In this document: in pieces, positions 35,444-47,291 of the stretch
How the letters are laid out: every line of letters starts with the position of its first letter
Position numbering within the stretch: position 1 is the first letter of the stretch
DNA from: Mucidula mucida
Lineage: Eukaryota; Basidiomycota; Agaricomycetes; Agaricales; Physalacriaceae
NCBI GenBank assembly: GCA_015501055.1
Contig: JADNYV010000205.1
Coordinates: forward strand, 1-64,000
DNA length: 64,000 nt
Direction of reading: 5' to 3'
Program-made: the position numbers and the translations under genes
Notes under the pieces: model-generated
What the model was told of the DNA's origin: nothing
What the model saw: only the letters and a program-made list of their open reading frames with translations
Databases searched by the model: none

Positions 35444-36221
35444 GGCAGCCAGAAAAGGAGATCTGCTGGTCGAGAGACCTTAATCATTCGACGAACACCC
35501 GTGAACCTGATATTGTTGAATCAAGCGTGTTTCAGTTTACGATGAGAAATATTACGGGACTTCAAGAGACCTTTTCGAAAGATTCCGAGACATGGGCGCC
35601 TCAGACCAGACTTAATATCAACGGATGATGGGAGGATGTGATTTCGAGCTCTCACATCCAAAGAAGAATAAAAGGTGGACCGTCTGCGGAGAGTTGAGCT
35701 GCAGCTACTGTAGAATCAAGTCCTTGATGTACCCACCTGACGTTTTTTCACGCATTTTCAAGTCGAGCTCCCCGAATTTGGCTTTGAGCCGCCCACGCTC
35801 GAGTACCTTCCAGCATGCCAGCTGTTTTGATTGCTTGATAGTCTTGCCTATTGCAGGCAGAGTGCACGATGGTTAAAGGAAGGCCGAATGTGGACGTCGA
35901 TCGATCGATCGTGATGGTCCACCATCCATCGTTGTAGACCCACCATGATCTGATGGGGACAGTGCTACCTAGCGGCACTAATTCTTATTGGACTTTATTG
36001 CGCACCCCTGGGAAACTTCAAGGCCTGTGGACCCGCTAACCGCGAACACTGCCAGAGGCATCGTCTCACATATATTTTGCTCTCATCGACTTGGCGGCAT
36101 CTGTCTTGAAATTCAACTACCACTCCTAAATACAGCTTCCTGGCGGAAGAGAGCAACCATGTTTATATAACAGACACCATAGAAGGCGCATTCACCACAT
36201 CCGTCCCTCCTCGACGCTATC
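35444..36221. other. Region between divergent membrane-protein paralogs
   Basis: No gene recognised; probably the shared 5' region of both paralogs. Confidence 0.45.
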
Positions 36222-37676
36222 ATGAGCTCTAATGTCTCGGATCAGGGCTTACGTAGAGTGTATCGCGCGCTGCGACCGCGATCCCGATATTCAAGGTTAT
36301 GCTGTACGATTATCTGGTGAGTAGTCTCTTTCTAGGTGGCACCTCAATTAAGAGTCTGGCAGTCTTCATCGCCAACGTGTGCTTGGGTATGCGCATTCGC
36401 AGCGAAAGACTCAAACCGAACCCAATAGCTATACTCATGACTTGGTCGCACGACGACGTCGCGGAATCTGTCTATGTCATCTTCATGCAGGTTTACACCA
36501 TCCTACTGGCTACGTTCATATGATGCGTCGGACACTGTCCATTGCGGACGCCCATTTTTGTTTGACCCTCACGGTGTCCCCGCTCGCGATCTATTTTCTG
36601 TATAGTACTGTGCTATGGCTCACGAACAAGCGCTCGAACCTATACCTCCGCCTCGGGAAGTCTCACAAGATCATCTGTTTCCTGACCCTCCTGATGGCGA
36701 TCCAATGGCTTATTCTTCCGGTCATTATTTATGGGGTGCCGGGTTATGTGTTTGACGAGGATCCCTGCTCAGTCCACACACTCGAGCAGTTATTGTTTTA
36801 TAGGGCATTGAAGACGGTGCAGTGGCTGGATTACAGTGTCTACCTCTTCCCGCTGTTCCCCTTCTTCTACATCGTGTACACCCTTCGGCATATGTTCGAT
36901 ATCGCGTGGGAGCATCAGCGACATCAAAAGAAGGTCACACCGTGGAGGTTCTTCCGGTTTGTGCAGATCGCATGGACGTTCGTTCGGTCGTGGACGTTGT
37001 CGAATTGGTGAGTTTTGCGACCGAGGTATTATGATCTTGCTGAGCGGCGTTTTTGCATAGGATTGTCGTGACCTATTCTCACGAGTGGATGATATTTCTT
37101 CTCGTCTCCATCGCGTACGTTTCATGGGCGGGCGGAGTCGGCGTTTGGATACCTAGCATGCCGAGTTTCTGGAATGATGTCTCGAATTAATAGGCAAAGA
37201 CAGGTCAATACCTGAATCCGATGATAAATGGGATTCGCTTGGATTTGGACAGGTAGGTTTGCTTCGTCAGCTCCTCATTCGACTTTTCATAAATTTAACG
37301 GTAGCTTCTTGCCGCGACTGCCGCCATTCAACCACTATACGAGGTATGCAAGCTGACGATCAGACGGCGGCACGAATTGTGGCGCACGGTCGCGGGCTAT
37401 CCGCGCTCGTTCTGGAATGGCGTTGTCTTCCTCGTCACGGGACACCGCAACTCGTGGAAAAAGATTCTCCAGGAGCGGGAAGATCCAGAGGCGAATGCGG
37501 AATCGCTTCCTCTGCGTAAGCACAAATACTCCAATTCGTTGAGTGAAAGCAACGCCGAGGATACCGTGTGCTTGGTGCGCCCCGAGTACTCGAGACACCA
37601 ATCGTCGGGGTCGTATAGTAGTATGCCCTACACAGGAAACTCTCTTACACCGGATTATCATGTCTTCACGCAATGA
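36222..37676 (+). pseudogene. Broken paralog of the polytopic membrane protein
   Basis: Matches 34,088-35,443 in the opposite orientation: MSSN start, YDYLV, FIANVCL, MTWSHDDVAESVYVIFMQVY, then ADAHFCLTLTVSPLAIYFLY, VTYSHEWMIFLLVSIAYVSW, and the last exon LYEVCKLTIRRRHELW with SFWNGVVFLVTGHRNSW. Breaks: frame changes in the first exon after MSSNVSDQG, a one-base shift after LLATFI (near 36,520), and an in-frame stop after FWNDVSN (near 37,190). The C-terminal exon is intact and longer than in the neighbour (to TPDYHVFTQ). It is best read as a decaying duplicate. Confidence 0.65.
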
Positions 37677-39119
37677 TCAAACTGGGTCATGACCAACATT
37701 TTGTGCGTCAGTAAACACGTTATCTCGTAACTCAGATGGGGCTGCATCTGAGCAAAGCATTGAGCTCCTCGTTGTCTGAGAGAGAGCTTTGCCAGCTTAA
37801 AATCAGGGATACAAATGGTGGCTCTTGAACTAGGATACCCCATCGGGATTTAGCGTATCAACCGTGGCAAGCACGTCTCGTACGTAGGAGTAAGTTGGCG
37901 TAGGGACGTATGATGACCAAGTCGTTAGTCCTTACGCCTCCAAGCAGTGCCTTTGGTACCCAGCTGAGTAAATACTTCCTTCCTTCCTTCCATTGCGATC
38001 GATCGACGTGCAAATTCGGCATCGTGTGAAGAGAATTCCTACTCACTACCTTTTCCCATCGGCAAAAAATGCCAAAGTCGATGATAATGTGCTATCATTG
38101 AACAATGCTCGGAGTCGTACAGAAGCGACCGTTCATAAAGTGTAGTGTGTGGCGCTCGCATGCAACATCTCCCTGCTCTTGTCGTGGAACTGCAATCGAT
38201 CTCCACAGTCTTCCGCTCATGGTTTTTACACATCCTCCTATTGAGTAAACGAATCATACCTTTCTTCCAGCCAATGATTTTGGTCTCCATGCGTCCATCC
38301 CGGACCTACATCTATACAATACACTATACAGATGATATCGTGCAATCCATGTCGATCCGACGTCACTGATTTCTTAGTGGTGGTGTTCGAACGTCATGCA
38401 CCGCTTTGACCCAAGTCTCTGTTCGCAGACGAGATCTAGATTCTACATGCCACCGCACTGTCGATGAGAGGTTGTCTCGCTATCCCCCCGTATTATCTTA
38501 TCCATCCACACGCTCCTAGGCGCGTACGGCACTTCTAGCATGTCACAAAGCGCCCGGTCTGCACTGCGATCTCGTTTCTTATTAGTGAACGATTTCAGAT
38601 AGTATGATATAGTGAGCATTGAACCCCTCTCCTCCAAGATGTTATCCTAGTAAAGTACAGTAAGTACCAGATAGCGCAATCAGGTGCTGGTTGAATGACA
38701 AGGGGTTGGATTTAGCAAGCATGTTGATGTCCGCATTCGTGGTGCAGAAAAAGAAAAGAGAACCGTCGCCTCCAAGGAAAGTAAACACTGCTCGGTAATT
38801 GAGCAATTGAACACGGTATAATAAAATTAGGAGCTCACCGTTGGGAATGTAGTAGGAGGGGTCCAAGAAGCGGAAGTAGAAGGAGATGATTGAAAGTTTG
38901 TTCGAAGACCGTGACTGCATACTTCGAGGCCTTGAACTCAAGGGTTTCCTGTTGCGATCAACGCCACAGATCTCCGTGCTATAGTAGCTTCGAGCGTATG
39001 AAATCCTCCACCGCGAGAAGGACGGTAGTAAAAGGGTCTAATAACCAAATTGAGAGGAAAGGAAAATCCACAAGAATAAATTAGCACGGTATTATACTTT
39101 GTTCAAACTGAGCAACAAC
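37677..39119. other. Intergenic region
   Basis: No gene supported. A 99-residue minus-strand frame at 38,642-38,941 (with LLILLYRVQLLNYRAVFTFL) is hydrophobic and could be an exon, but nothing adjoining supports it. Confidence 0.4.
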
Positions 39120-40365
39120 CTATATCAACGAATCCAACTTTGCCAGAACATCCAGCACAGCGGCAACGAGCTCGTATGTTGTGTCATCTCCCGCGTCGCC
39201 ACCCTCACCCATGCCTTTCCTAACCTCGGATAGTAAACCAACAACACTCTCCCGCCCATCGCCGACACTGCCCATCGCGATGCGACTGCCACCTTTCCTT
39301 CGCCCGGGAGTACTACTGCTCGCGCCAGCTCCCTCGCCTCCATACGGCCAGACACTAAACTCTGCGAGAATCTCATCGGCCCTTCCAAACGCTGCCTCCC
39401 TCTCCTCATATCCTAATCTCCCAAATGCGTTATCCAGAACACTGGCGGTATAGCTCGCACAGACCAAACACACCGCCCTCAATACGGGGTCGCGCATGCC
39501 TGGCTCGCCCGCCGCCTCCTTTGGGACACTGCTCGTCGTCGCGCTTACCAGCGCCACGACCCTCCTCACAATCTCCTCTTTTGTGCGCACGTCGGCGACG
39601 GGATGGGTGGCCATATCGAACAAGAGGAAATTGCGCTTCTCCGTCCTTAGCACGCCCTTGTCCACCAGCCCTTTTGCCAAGCGTTCTCGTACTTGTTTCA
39701 GCTGGAAGCCAATCTTCATCACGTTCCAAGTTTCCCCACTGAGGAGGTCGATCCACGCGTTGACGCCGAGGTGCCGCTCGTCGGTGGCCCCCGGTGGGGG
39801 AGGCGGGTTGGGATTTTGCTGCGCGTGCATCATGCGCAGCGTTTCTCAAGGAGAGTTTCCCCCGTTTGTGCGGGATTCAGGACCACGACGAGGCGGTCTG
39901 CGAGGGGGGTGGAGCGGGATTGGTATGCGGAGGGAGAGGACGGTTTGAGGAGCCCGATGCGCCGCCGAAGGGCGAGCTCGATTAGGATGCAGCCGCGCAG
40001 CGCGTAGGAGATGTTGTCGTTCCAAAAGGAGAGGTAGCCCTGTTTATCTTTGATTCCCAGTAACAGCACCTCCTCCATCAACGTCAGCTTTGGTGTCTGC
40101 TCGTCCGGACTCGCCAAATCTCGCGGGTCATAAGCGATCTTGGACCCGCCTGCAAAGGCAGAACCTGCAGAATAGTGTCAGCCCTGTATACGAGGAGAAA
40201 ACAAAACGCACCCGCATGCACCGCGCCCGCCCACTCCGTCTGTCGCCTGTCTGGATGAGCATTGCCATTGCCCAAGATGCCGCCATTGCCTTCTGCAGTG
40301 GGTGTCGTAGGCGAAGAGCTCATAGACGCCGCCCCCCGCCGTCGCTGTAGTCCGCCTGCTGACAT
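39120..40365 (-). CDS. Vps74/GOLPH3 family PI4P-binding Golgi protein (apparent frameshift)
   Basis: Exon 1 (40365-40212) starts MSAGGLQRRRG; a 62-bp GT-AG intron follows; exon 2 begins GSKIAYDPRDLASP and contains the GPP34 core: LTLMEEVLLLGIKDKQGYLS, then ISYALRGCILIELALRRRI, IDLLSGETWN and QVRERLAKGLVDKGVLRTEK. Vps74 binds PI4P and retains glycosyltransferases in the Golgi. Near 39,840 one base seems missing: TGETLLEK runs into RCA-stop, while the next frame continues RMMHAQQ, where the family has an uninterrupted helix. The C-terminal part carries a Gly/Ser-rich insert (SSSTPGRRKGGSR) that is longer than in yeast. Given how conserved this gene is, a sequencing indel is the simplest explanation. 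Confidence 0.9.
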
Positions 40366-41212
40366 TATATTTTCGTGGTGTCTGATGATAGCCGCGTTCG
40401 CGTCGGGCCCAATTCGCCGAGTCCGAGGCTAGTCGGCGTCCCTAATTTCCAGTCGTGGATGCGCAGAAGGAGGCGGTGGTCATGCCATGCTGACATAAAT
40501 CCGGCAATTTCTCGGCGCGGCGTTTTCCGGCGCTCATCCCCACTCCACTCACTTACAGTCGCTCCCGCTGGTATAACATCGACTGTTGCCTAAACTGTCC
40601 ACGAATGAAAATACTACAAACTACCGCTCCTCCGAGCGCCGCGCTTCAAGCACCCGGAACCGAGAATAATGTGCATTCCCTGCACAGTTGATTCAAGTCC
40701 ATTGTTTCTGTACTGGTCCCCTTGGTACTTGCCGCTGGTCTCGAACAGCTTCTCATTCGCACCGCATGCACCTCTGTATATTCACCCTGCTTTTCATCCT
40801 GTTTTTGCCATCGCATACCCTCAGCGTGCGCGCCATCTTTTCCCGAGGCTGCTCCCTCTCCATATACTCACTGTCGCGCTGCTCCTCTTTAACCCTTGGC
40901 TCATCCGGTGGTGATCAACATCAAGGAGCATCAAGTAGGCCGTCCTTGACACGTCGGGACAGCTTGCGCGCAGCAACGCGTCACGAAGATGGTCCGTAGT
41001 GGAATCTGATCAACAGAGATGGGCGAATATCTGAGGTAGTCAACTTCTCCTTGGCGCGTCACGGCTGGCCCGACTTCTCCGCTGTGAGCGCCTAGGACGT
41101 TATAACCCTTTGGAGCCCCTCGAATCCAAATCGTCCAGCACGAGGAACGAAGGTGCCCAAATTGTGGAGTATACATAACTGGAATTGGATTGCACTCACC
41201 GGAGATGAACTT
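40366..41212. other. Intergenic region
   Basis: No gene recognised; includes the 5' region of VPS74 and a pyrimidine-rich tract (40,660-40,910). Confidence 0.4.
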
Positions 41213-42425
41213 GTCTGACTGGAATTGGTAGGGGCACGTCCCGCCTCTCTCTACCAATTGAACTTGGTACTTGCTGCCCCGCCGCCCTTCCATTTTGGAA
41301 TGTCAAATCGAACGGCATATGCTTTCCTGTTCGCTTCTCCACTATAGTCTATAGATGACGACGCGAAGACAACACTAGACCTTGTTCAGGCAAGTCCTGA
41401 GGTACTCGTACTGCCACACTAACGGGTAAGCTCTCCTATATCATTTGATATCTCCGACTCACTGTGATTTTGCAGCTCTGCGCTGGAGGCTCAATCTATA
41501 GCATCGACCTCGTCCATTCCAGCACTGGCAGGCGGTCAAGTCGGCGGTGCAGAGCAGACTGAGCAGCCGAAACTACCTCAGTCAGGTGTTGGTCGATCGG
41601 GTCGAACAAAATGAGTCTCTTCTGGAGCACGACAGGCGCCGGAAAAAAGAACCAAGCACTGTTACACAGGCTGGACTCAAACTGATGAAGAACCGGATAT
41701 CTTTTCCCCGAAGTTCTTCCCCGAAGTCACCGCCACCAGCGTAGTAGACATACAGAACGTTGCTTACCTTCTAGACTTTGTGTATACACCATGTTCGACT
41801 CGTCTGCTACGATAGAGAAGGTCTCTTCCTTGTGATAGCAGTGCACCATAATGACGCAGAGATGGAAGCGTGGGAGCATCATACTTCCCGCATCGTCACG
41901 AAGGCCCGACCAAGCCACTATGAGGGCGGGCTCCAGATTCCAGTCAGCAGCGAGGGCGCGTCAGGCAGTAACTAAAAATGGTTGGACATACCTGACATCG
42001 GCACTGATGTCAGTTATCAGATACTAACTGACGAGATCCTTTTTGTTATGCCTCCCCAATCGCTTACTGTTGCCTGGCGACACAACTGTGCAAAATCTGC
42101 ATTACGACTTCTAATAAGTATTGTCATTCATTGGACCTCGCCAGTTGACTGAATCACCCGTCATGAGCGCTACCGATGCGGAGAGAGACTGAAAACCATG
42201 AACGAAGTCAGCATGAACGACTCTACAGGTTGATTAGTAGTCTACGCACCTCAAGACTGGAGTATTTAACAACACACCACCAAAGCCACGGCCTCAAGGC
42301 TGGCTTACGGCCTGCAGAACGCGAAGCCAGGCCGTAGGCTCTATCAAGCCGTCGTTACGGCCCGGTCTGGCTCTGGCTTAAACACGGCTGGCCTGCCTTG
42401 AAGCAGCAGATCACTACTAGTAGCT
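41213..42425 (+). repeat. Third, diverged copy of the dispersed repeat
   Basis: Landmarks shared in order with 6,251-6,900: TGACTGGAATTGG with CCCGCC, CATTTTGGAATGTCA with ACGGCATATGC, GACGACGCGAAGAC, CTTGTTCAGGCAA, then GATCCTTTTTGTTATGCCTC, TGAATCACC and a GGC/GCC-rich segment (42,280-42,410) ending near AGCAGCAGA. About 0.5 kb of extra sequence lies between the two halves (about 41,460-41,990). No coding capacity was recognised. Confidence 0.5.
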
Positions 42426-45400
42426 TTGGCTCAGTCAAGTATGATCTCATGCAGCAATCACGAAGTCCTTGCTGTTGTCTCGAGAGTCGACATGAAGGCG
42501 CAGTTCAATGATGCTAATACTGACTGTTTAGTCACGCTGCACTCAGTAACCGAGAAGGAGGACGAGAATGAATCCGTCGAAAGCAAGGAGAAGATACCAG
42601 TGCGTTTTTATACGGGTGCGCGCAGCAGCTGTTTATCACTGCTATGAGGAACGAAATGGTTCGACGTGGAAACGAATCAGATAGTAGTGGCGGCCATATG
42701 CGCCAAGAGAGGGGCCTGAGGAGAGAGTGCTCTGGAACGATGCGGGTTTCCCACCATCGTTCGCGTCATCCTCACAGCCAATTCCCCGGCCATGTCCATT
42801 GTCCAAAGCATCCTTGACCTAAACCAAAGTAGGGAAACTGTACGACAGGAGGGTAACTACCTCTGCTGAACGCATCCAGCGCCCGTAAGGGTATAGCTGA
42901 ATACCATAGGCATTCCAGCCATAACCTCAGAGGTAGAGCAAGTATTCGTCGTTACGCATTGCTGAAAGGTCGGCGCTTCGTCATAGGCTGGCAACGGCCG
43001 TGCGAAGGAGCTTATGCTATTGATGCAATCGATGGACACATGCTCCCATCTCGCAGGCTTCGAGGGCACTCATATCATATCGTCACTTGGAGTAACTCGC
43101 GGAAGGTGAAGGAGCATTTTTCAAGCTGATGGTACGGCCTAATCAGCGACGCGCTCATATATCGTCTAGGTATGTCGCGAACGGTCACGGAAAGATAATC
43201 TTTCGTTATTCAAACATAGATTGGCCTCTGAACACAGGATCAACACAGGATCGCTGGCGGGCCGTCGGTGACATCGCCTCCGGTAAGAAGCACTTTCACT
43301 CGATTTTGTAGCCATCGATCCACATATACTGGCAGGAACGCGTATTCCTAGCCTCGCTCTCGGTATGAAAGTGGGTCAGCCGTGCGAAACATCCCGATCA
43401 CGTAAACTGGCAGACCTTCCTCTCGCGACGTCCACGAAAGGCTCTCCTCTTGTCTCTCAAGCCGGTCTCTTACTTCGTATCTCCGACAGCGATCAGAATC
43501 GTAATGTCGCCATCCAATCTGCGCCTTCTCTATTCATTTCGTCGCTCATCGAGTGTATACTTGCCTGCCTGTTCAAAGGTCGCCTCAAAGACCGAGTGTC
43601 AATATATAACCCCTTTTAGTGGACTTGTCGGCGCTTTCTTTTGTATCGACTTTTGAAACGCAACTGCGGCATCTAATCTAACTCTTGCTCGGGTCCTATG
43701 GATCTTTCCAGCGGGATTTTCCGCCCTTGGTGTGCATTCTCTGAAGATCTGGTCCGACTATAATGGACATTCGATGGCTACCCGCACTCTCTCTTCGGCT
43801 TTTTCCGCATGAATGCACCTGCGGAGGGGACCGCAGACGTCGACGCTGCCTTGCCGTTCTCGGTGAGTACTGGTCGAACTTCTCCCGCAAGAATTGGTTC
43901 CACCATGCCTGGTACGCATGATAATGGGGTCTTGCACCCGCCTTCTGTCCTACTTCTTCCTCAACTCTAGCCATAGCCAGTGCCCACGAAATTACTTCAT
44001 ATCCGTCAATGGCGTTGAACAGACGCCATTCGGTAATGTGTGCCACTCGTCTATCACTGATTTCTTGAGCACTGGCAACCATTAGCCATAAAGAAAAGGT
44101 TTGTTGTGAGTCTTCCTTCCACGCGCCACTCGTAGTCTCACGTTTGATATTTTTTCTTGCGGAACAGCACCCGGCGCCTCTCCACGAGGTTTCTGTCGTC
44201 ATTGTCTACGTTCAAAGCTGTTTTGTATGGGCAGAAGTCACGAATAGCAATGTAATCCAGACTTCCAGTGTCGATATTATCTTCTACCGTATGTGGACGA
44301 CGTATCGATGGCGGAGCGATCAAGGTTTGAGTTCACGGTCTTGCCGTCGACAATAGCAGCTATACCCTTTTTGCATCAGTCAAGGCCTCGCCATACGGCA
44401 AAGTCCTGCCTAGTATTGAGGTATTCACCGTTTTCCTTATTGTTCCATCATCCAATCGCGGGGTACTCGCTCACAGTCGCATCATGCATCAATAAGGGCC
44501 GGCTTGTACGCGAAGGCAAAGTTCTCTAGGAATCCATTCGAAGGGACTAGCAGACGGTACAGAACTGTGAAATACCTGCCGCTGCAATCAAAGGGAGGCT
44601 TTCGATGAAAGCCTCGTCTCACTCGATATGACGAGCCCCTTTTAACCCACTATCCATTTCCGCCAGGCAGTGCCAGGAAGCAGGACTTCATCAAACGGTG
44701 GCGTCGTCTAAAACTCCAAGTGGTCTGATGACTGATAGGTAATACGCCGCCTGCATGCAAGAGCAAGTCAGAATCGTTCTCGCAGTGCCTCACCCCACGA
44801 ACATGAATGCGACGGGATTCCGCTTCCAGTGATGGACTTGATCTAGAATCTTGGGAGTCTGGACCCCTCCCATGTCCTGTAGAACCTCTGACACGGCGAA
44901 CCGAACAAGTCGCTTCCTTTGCCTTGTCGTATCAGGCTTCCCGTCGGAGGTGTGTCCACCATCGAACAAGTCTTTCCTTAAACAACATATCCGATCACTC
45001 TCGCGGCGGTCCCGGCAATCATTTTGGTCTTGCTCAAGTCTGGCTCTACGTATACCATTCTCGGACGCTGTCTTGTTCAATAGGCTGTGCACATGGATGA
45101 TGGATGGCCGGAGGTCTCTTCTACTTATTATTATGTCCGGGCCTGTGAACGACGGCGATCTAACTGCAGAAGTCATGAGAACGTCTAGTACATGCTTTCT
45201 CTTGTGTTCATTTTGTGAGGACATGACCCGTTTCCACGAGATAGTATACTGTGTAATCAAACGTAGTTTCAGTCGCCATACATCATAAGGAGAACTCTTG
45301 CTGGAGCATGGTGTACGGAAAGGAGTCGCTCATTACTGACCTCATGAGCGTTTACCCTTAGAGCCGTGCTCGGAAGAGTGCCATTGAGATTATCCCTGTG

Positions 45401-46230
45401 TAGTTTCTGTAAACTCATGCGGGAGAAGTATGGTTAACATGAGGATTGACCTTCTGTGGTTGCCCGTCGCCAAAGTCACTGATATGTCGAATTCGAAAAC
45501 CGTACACCGTGGCACTCGAAAGCGCTCTATGAATGGTCTTCTGGCTGTCTCAAGAAATTAAAGAACGTCGAGGCACCGTCTGAAGAACTTTAGAACGCGC
45601 CGGCATGACTGACTTCTGGAATGGGAGCCCGCATGATGTCAGTGTCCCCTTTCACACGCATGGTCCCAGATTATGCTTCTTCGCGACCATGTAAACAGAA
45701 CGCCAGAACACGAAAGGAGTCCATATTTTCCTGTCATCAACATGAATTCGTGATGGACAGTCACGGCTGTCCCAGCTTTAACGCTCGGTTTTGACGTTGT
45801 TTGAATTCTGACCAACGACTCATGCGAAAGCCTTCGTCGTCAATGGCTATAGCGTCCGAAAGGCTTGGACCTTACCTTCGTTCCGTAATGTCATCGAACC
45901 CTATCTCGAGAGGATCTACCTCTTACGTTTTCTCGTCTTCGCGTGTGTCACCCGATCTCATCAACAAACTTTTTGGCAGCCAAGATATATGATACATTTC
46001 ATAGCAAATATCAAAACACGATAGCGCGACAACCAAGATATAAAACATAGCGCTCGAGGAAAGTGTAGCATAGTATCTAAGTAGCCTCTCCAACGACCAT
46101 CCTTCAATAGGTGATACAATAGTACAGGCTGGGTATAATCTACACTTGAAATGATGTACAACTTGATGGGTTTTAGGGTACTGGACAGTCCGTAACGCGG
46201 AAACGCGTTCAGCGATGAAGGGGAGCGCGT
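42426..46230. other. Gene-poor stretch
   Basis: Only isolated frames, for example minus 43,696-44,202 (168 residues, with HITEWRLFNAIDGYEVISWA) and minus 44,790-45,260 (156 residues). Neither shows a recognisable domain and neither could be extended by clear splicing. They may be remnants. Confidence 0.35.
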
Positions 46231-46500
46231 TCAGACGAGTAAGCGTGCCAGTTTTCGAGGCCGTGCTCGGATTGACTGGGATATGTAAAGGGTGGCAGCG
46301 AATTTCCGGGCATCGAGTTCGAGTAATGGCCGTTGGAGTGCTGTCGATACATGAGGCAGACATGGAGGGGTAGTGCCAGGCAAACTCACAGGATATGAGT
46401 CGTCTTCCACCTTCACCGAGTTGTAATGAGAACCGTTTCCGTTGTGAGACGTTGGAAGAGAGGCGCGTCCGTTAGAAGGTGAATGCGCGTGCGAGTGCAT
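46231..46500 (-). other. Possible C-terminal exon of the bZIP gene
   Basis: The frame encodes MHSHAHSPSNGRASLPTSHN and NSVKVEDDSYP, a low-complexity His/Ser/Asn-rich sequence typical of transcription-factor tails. It lies just downstream of the bZIP gene after a GTATAG-type acceptor (near 46,510), but the preceding exon ends in an in-frame TAG unless a different donor is used. Confidence 0.35.
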
Positions 46501-46569
46501 TTGGGCTGGCTATACGGGGGAGAAATAAAAGAACGTTACTAGGATCGGGAATTCACCTCGCATCGCGGG

Positions 46570-47291
46570 CTAGGCCGCGTGCGGAGAGTGGCTGAAGGGA
46601 ATAACACTCGCCGAAAATGGGGGACTCGACGTGGAGCTTGAGCCGGAGGGCGTGTTGGGCAACTGGAAGGGCGTCCCATTCATGCTATATATCGCGGAGC
46701 CAGGCCCTGAGTGGCTACTATGCGAAACTTGGCCGTACTGCGAGTGATGAGGAATTGTTAATGGTGGCGGGGGTCGTAGATCGGGAAGTGAGGCGTTGTC
46801 CTATTATTTGGCACGATCAGCCAGCGGACGACGTGAAAGTCGGCTGTGAATAGCACGTACCATATACAGATCATCGCCGTCGGGTCGCCGCCGCTTCATG
46901 TCGCGTTCACCGTTGCGGGAATCATGTGAGATTGTCCGTCGCGACAGATCCAAAGCCAGAGGTCGACCACCATTCGTTTCCTGCAGCATGCGTCGGAGCT
47001 CCTCGTTCTCTTTGAGAAGACGCCCGTTTTCTTGCTCCAGCTCGCGAATCTTCAAGAGCGGTGGCGGCAGTACTGCGATTTGGTCAGGAGTAATGTTGAG
47101 CTGTGTCTGCAGCTTGGTAACGGTCTGCTCGAGCTGCAAAAGACATTGGGTGGGGAGTGGTGACAAAAGAGGCGCGGACGAACCTGCTCAATATAAGCCT
47201 TCCGTTTGGCACGATGTCGCGCTTGGGCCTTCGCATTACGGCTGCGCTCAGGGCGTTCAGAGTGTGCCGTATGACCGGATAGTGAGGACAT
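46570..47291 (-). CDS. bZIP transcription factor
   Basis: Three exons (47291-47184, 47133-46861, 46800-46570; introns of 50 and 60 bp) give 203 residues. The basic region is RSRNAKAQARHRAKRKAYIE, with the invariant Asn and with His-Arg where many factors have Cys/Ser-Arg. The leucine zipper follows directly (LEQTVTKLQTQLNI), and a second coiled coil with IRELEQENGRLLKENEELRR comes after a Pro-rich gap. The C-terminal exon is Ser/Pro-rich (GTPFQLPNTPSGSSSTSS). It should bind DNA as a dimer in the nucleus; the target pathway cannot be inferred. The C-terminus may extend into 46,231-46,500. Confidence 0.88.

Noticed and set aside
39430..39849. Second minus-strand frame over VPS74
   Set aside because: Arg-rich shadow of the GOLPH3 coding sequence.
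44790..45260. Possible third FunK1 kinase fragment
   Set aside because: A few residues (VQTPKILDQ) recall the FunK1 N-lobe, but no catalytic motif is present and the similarity is too weak.
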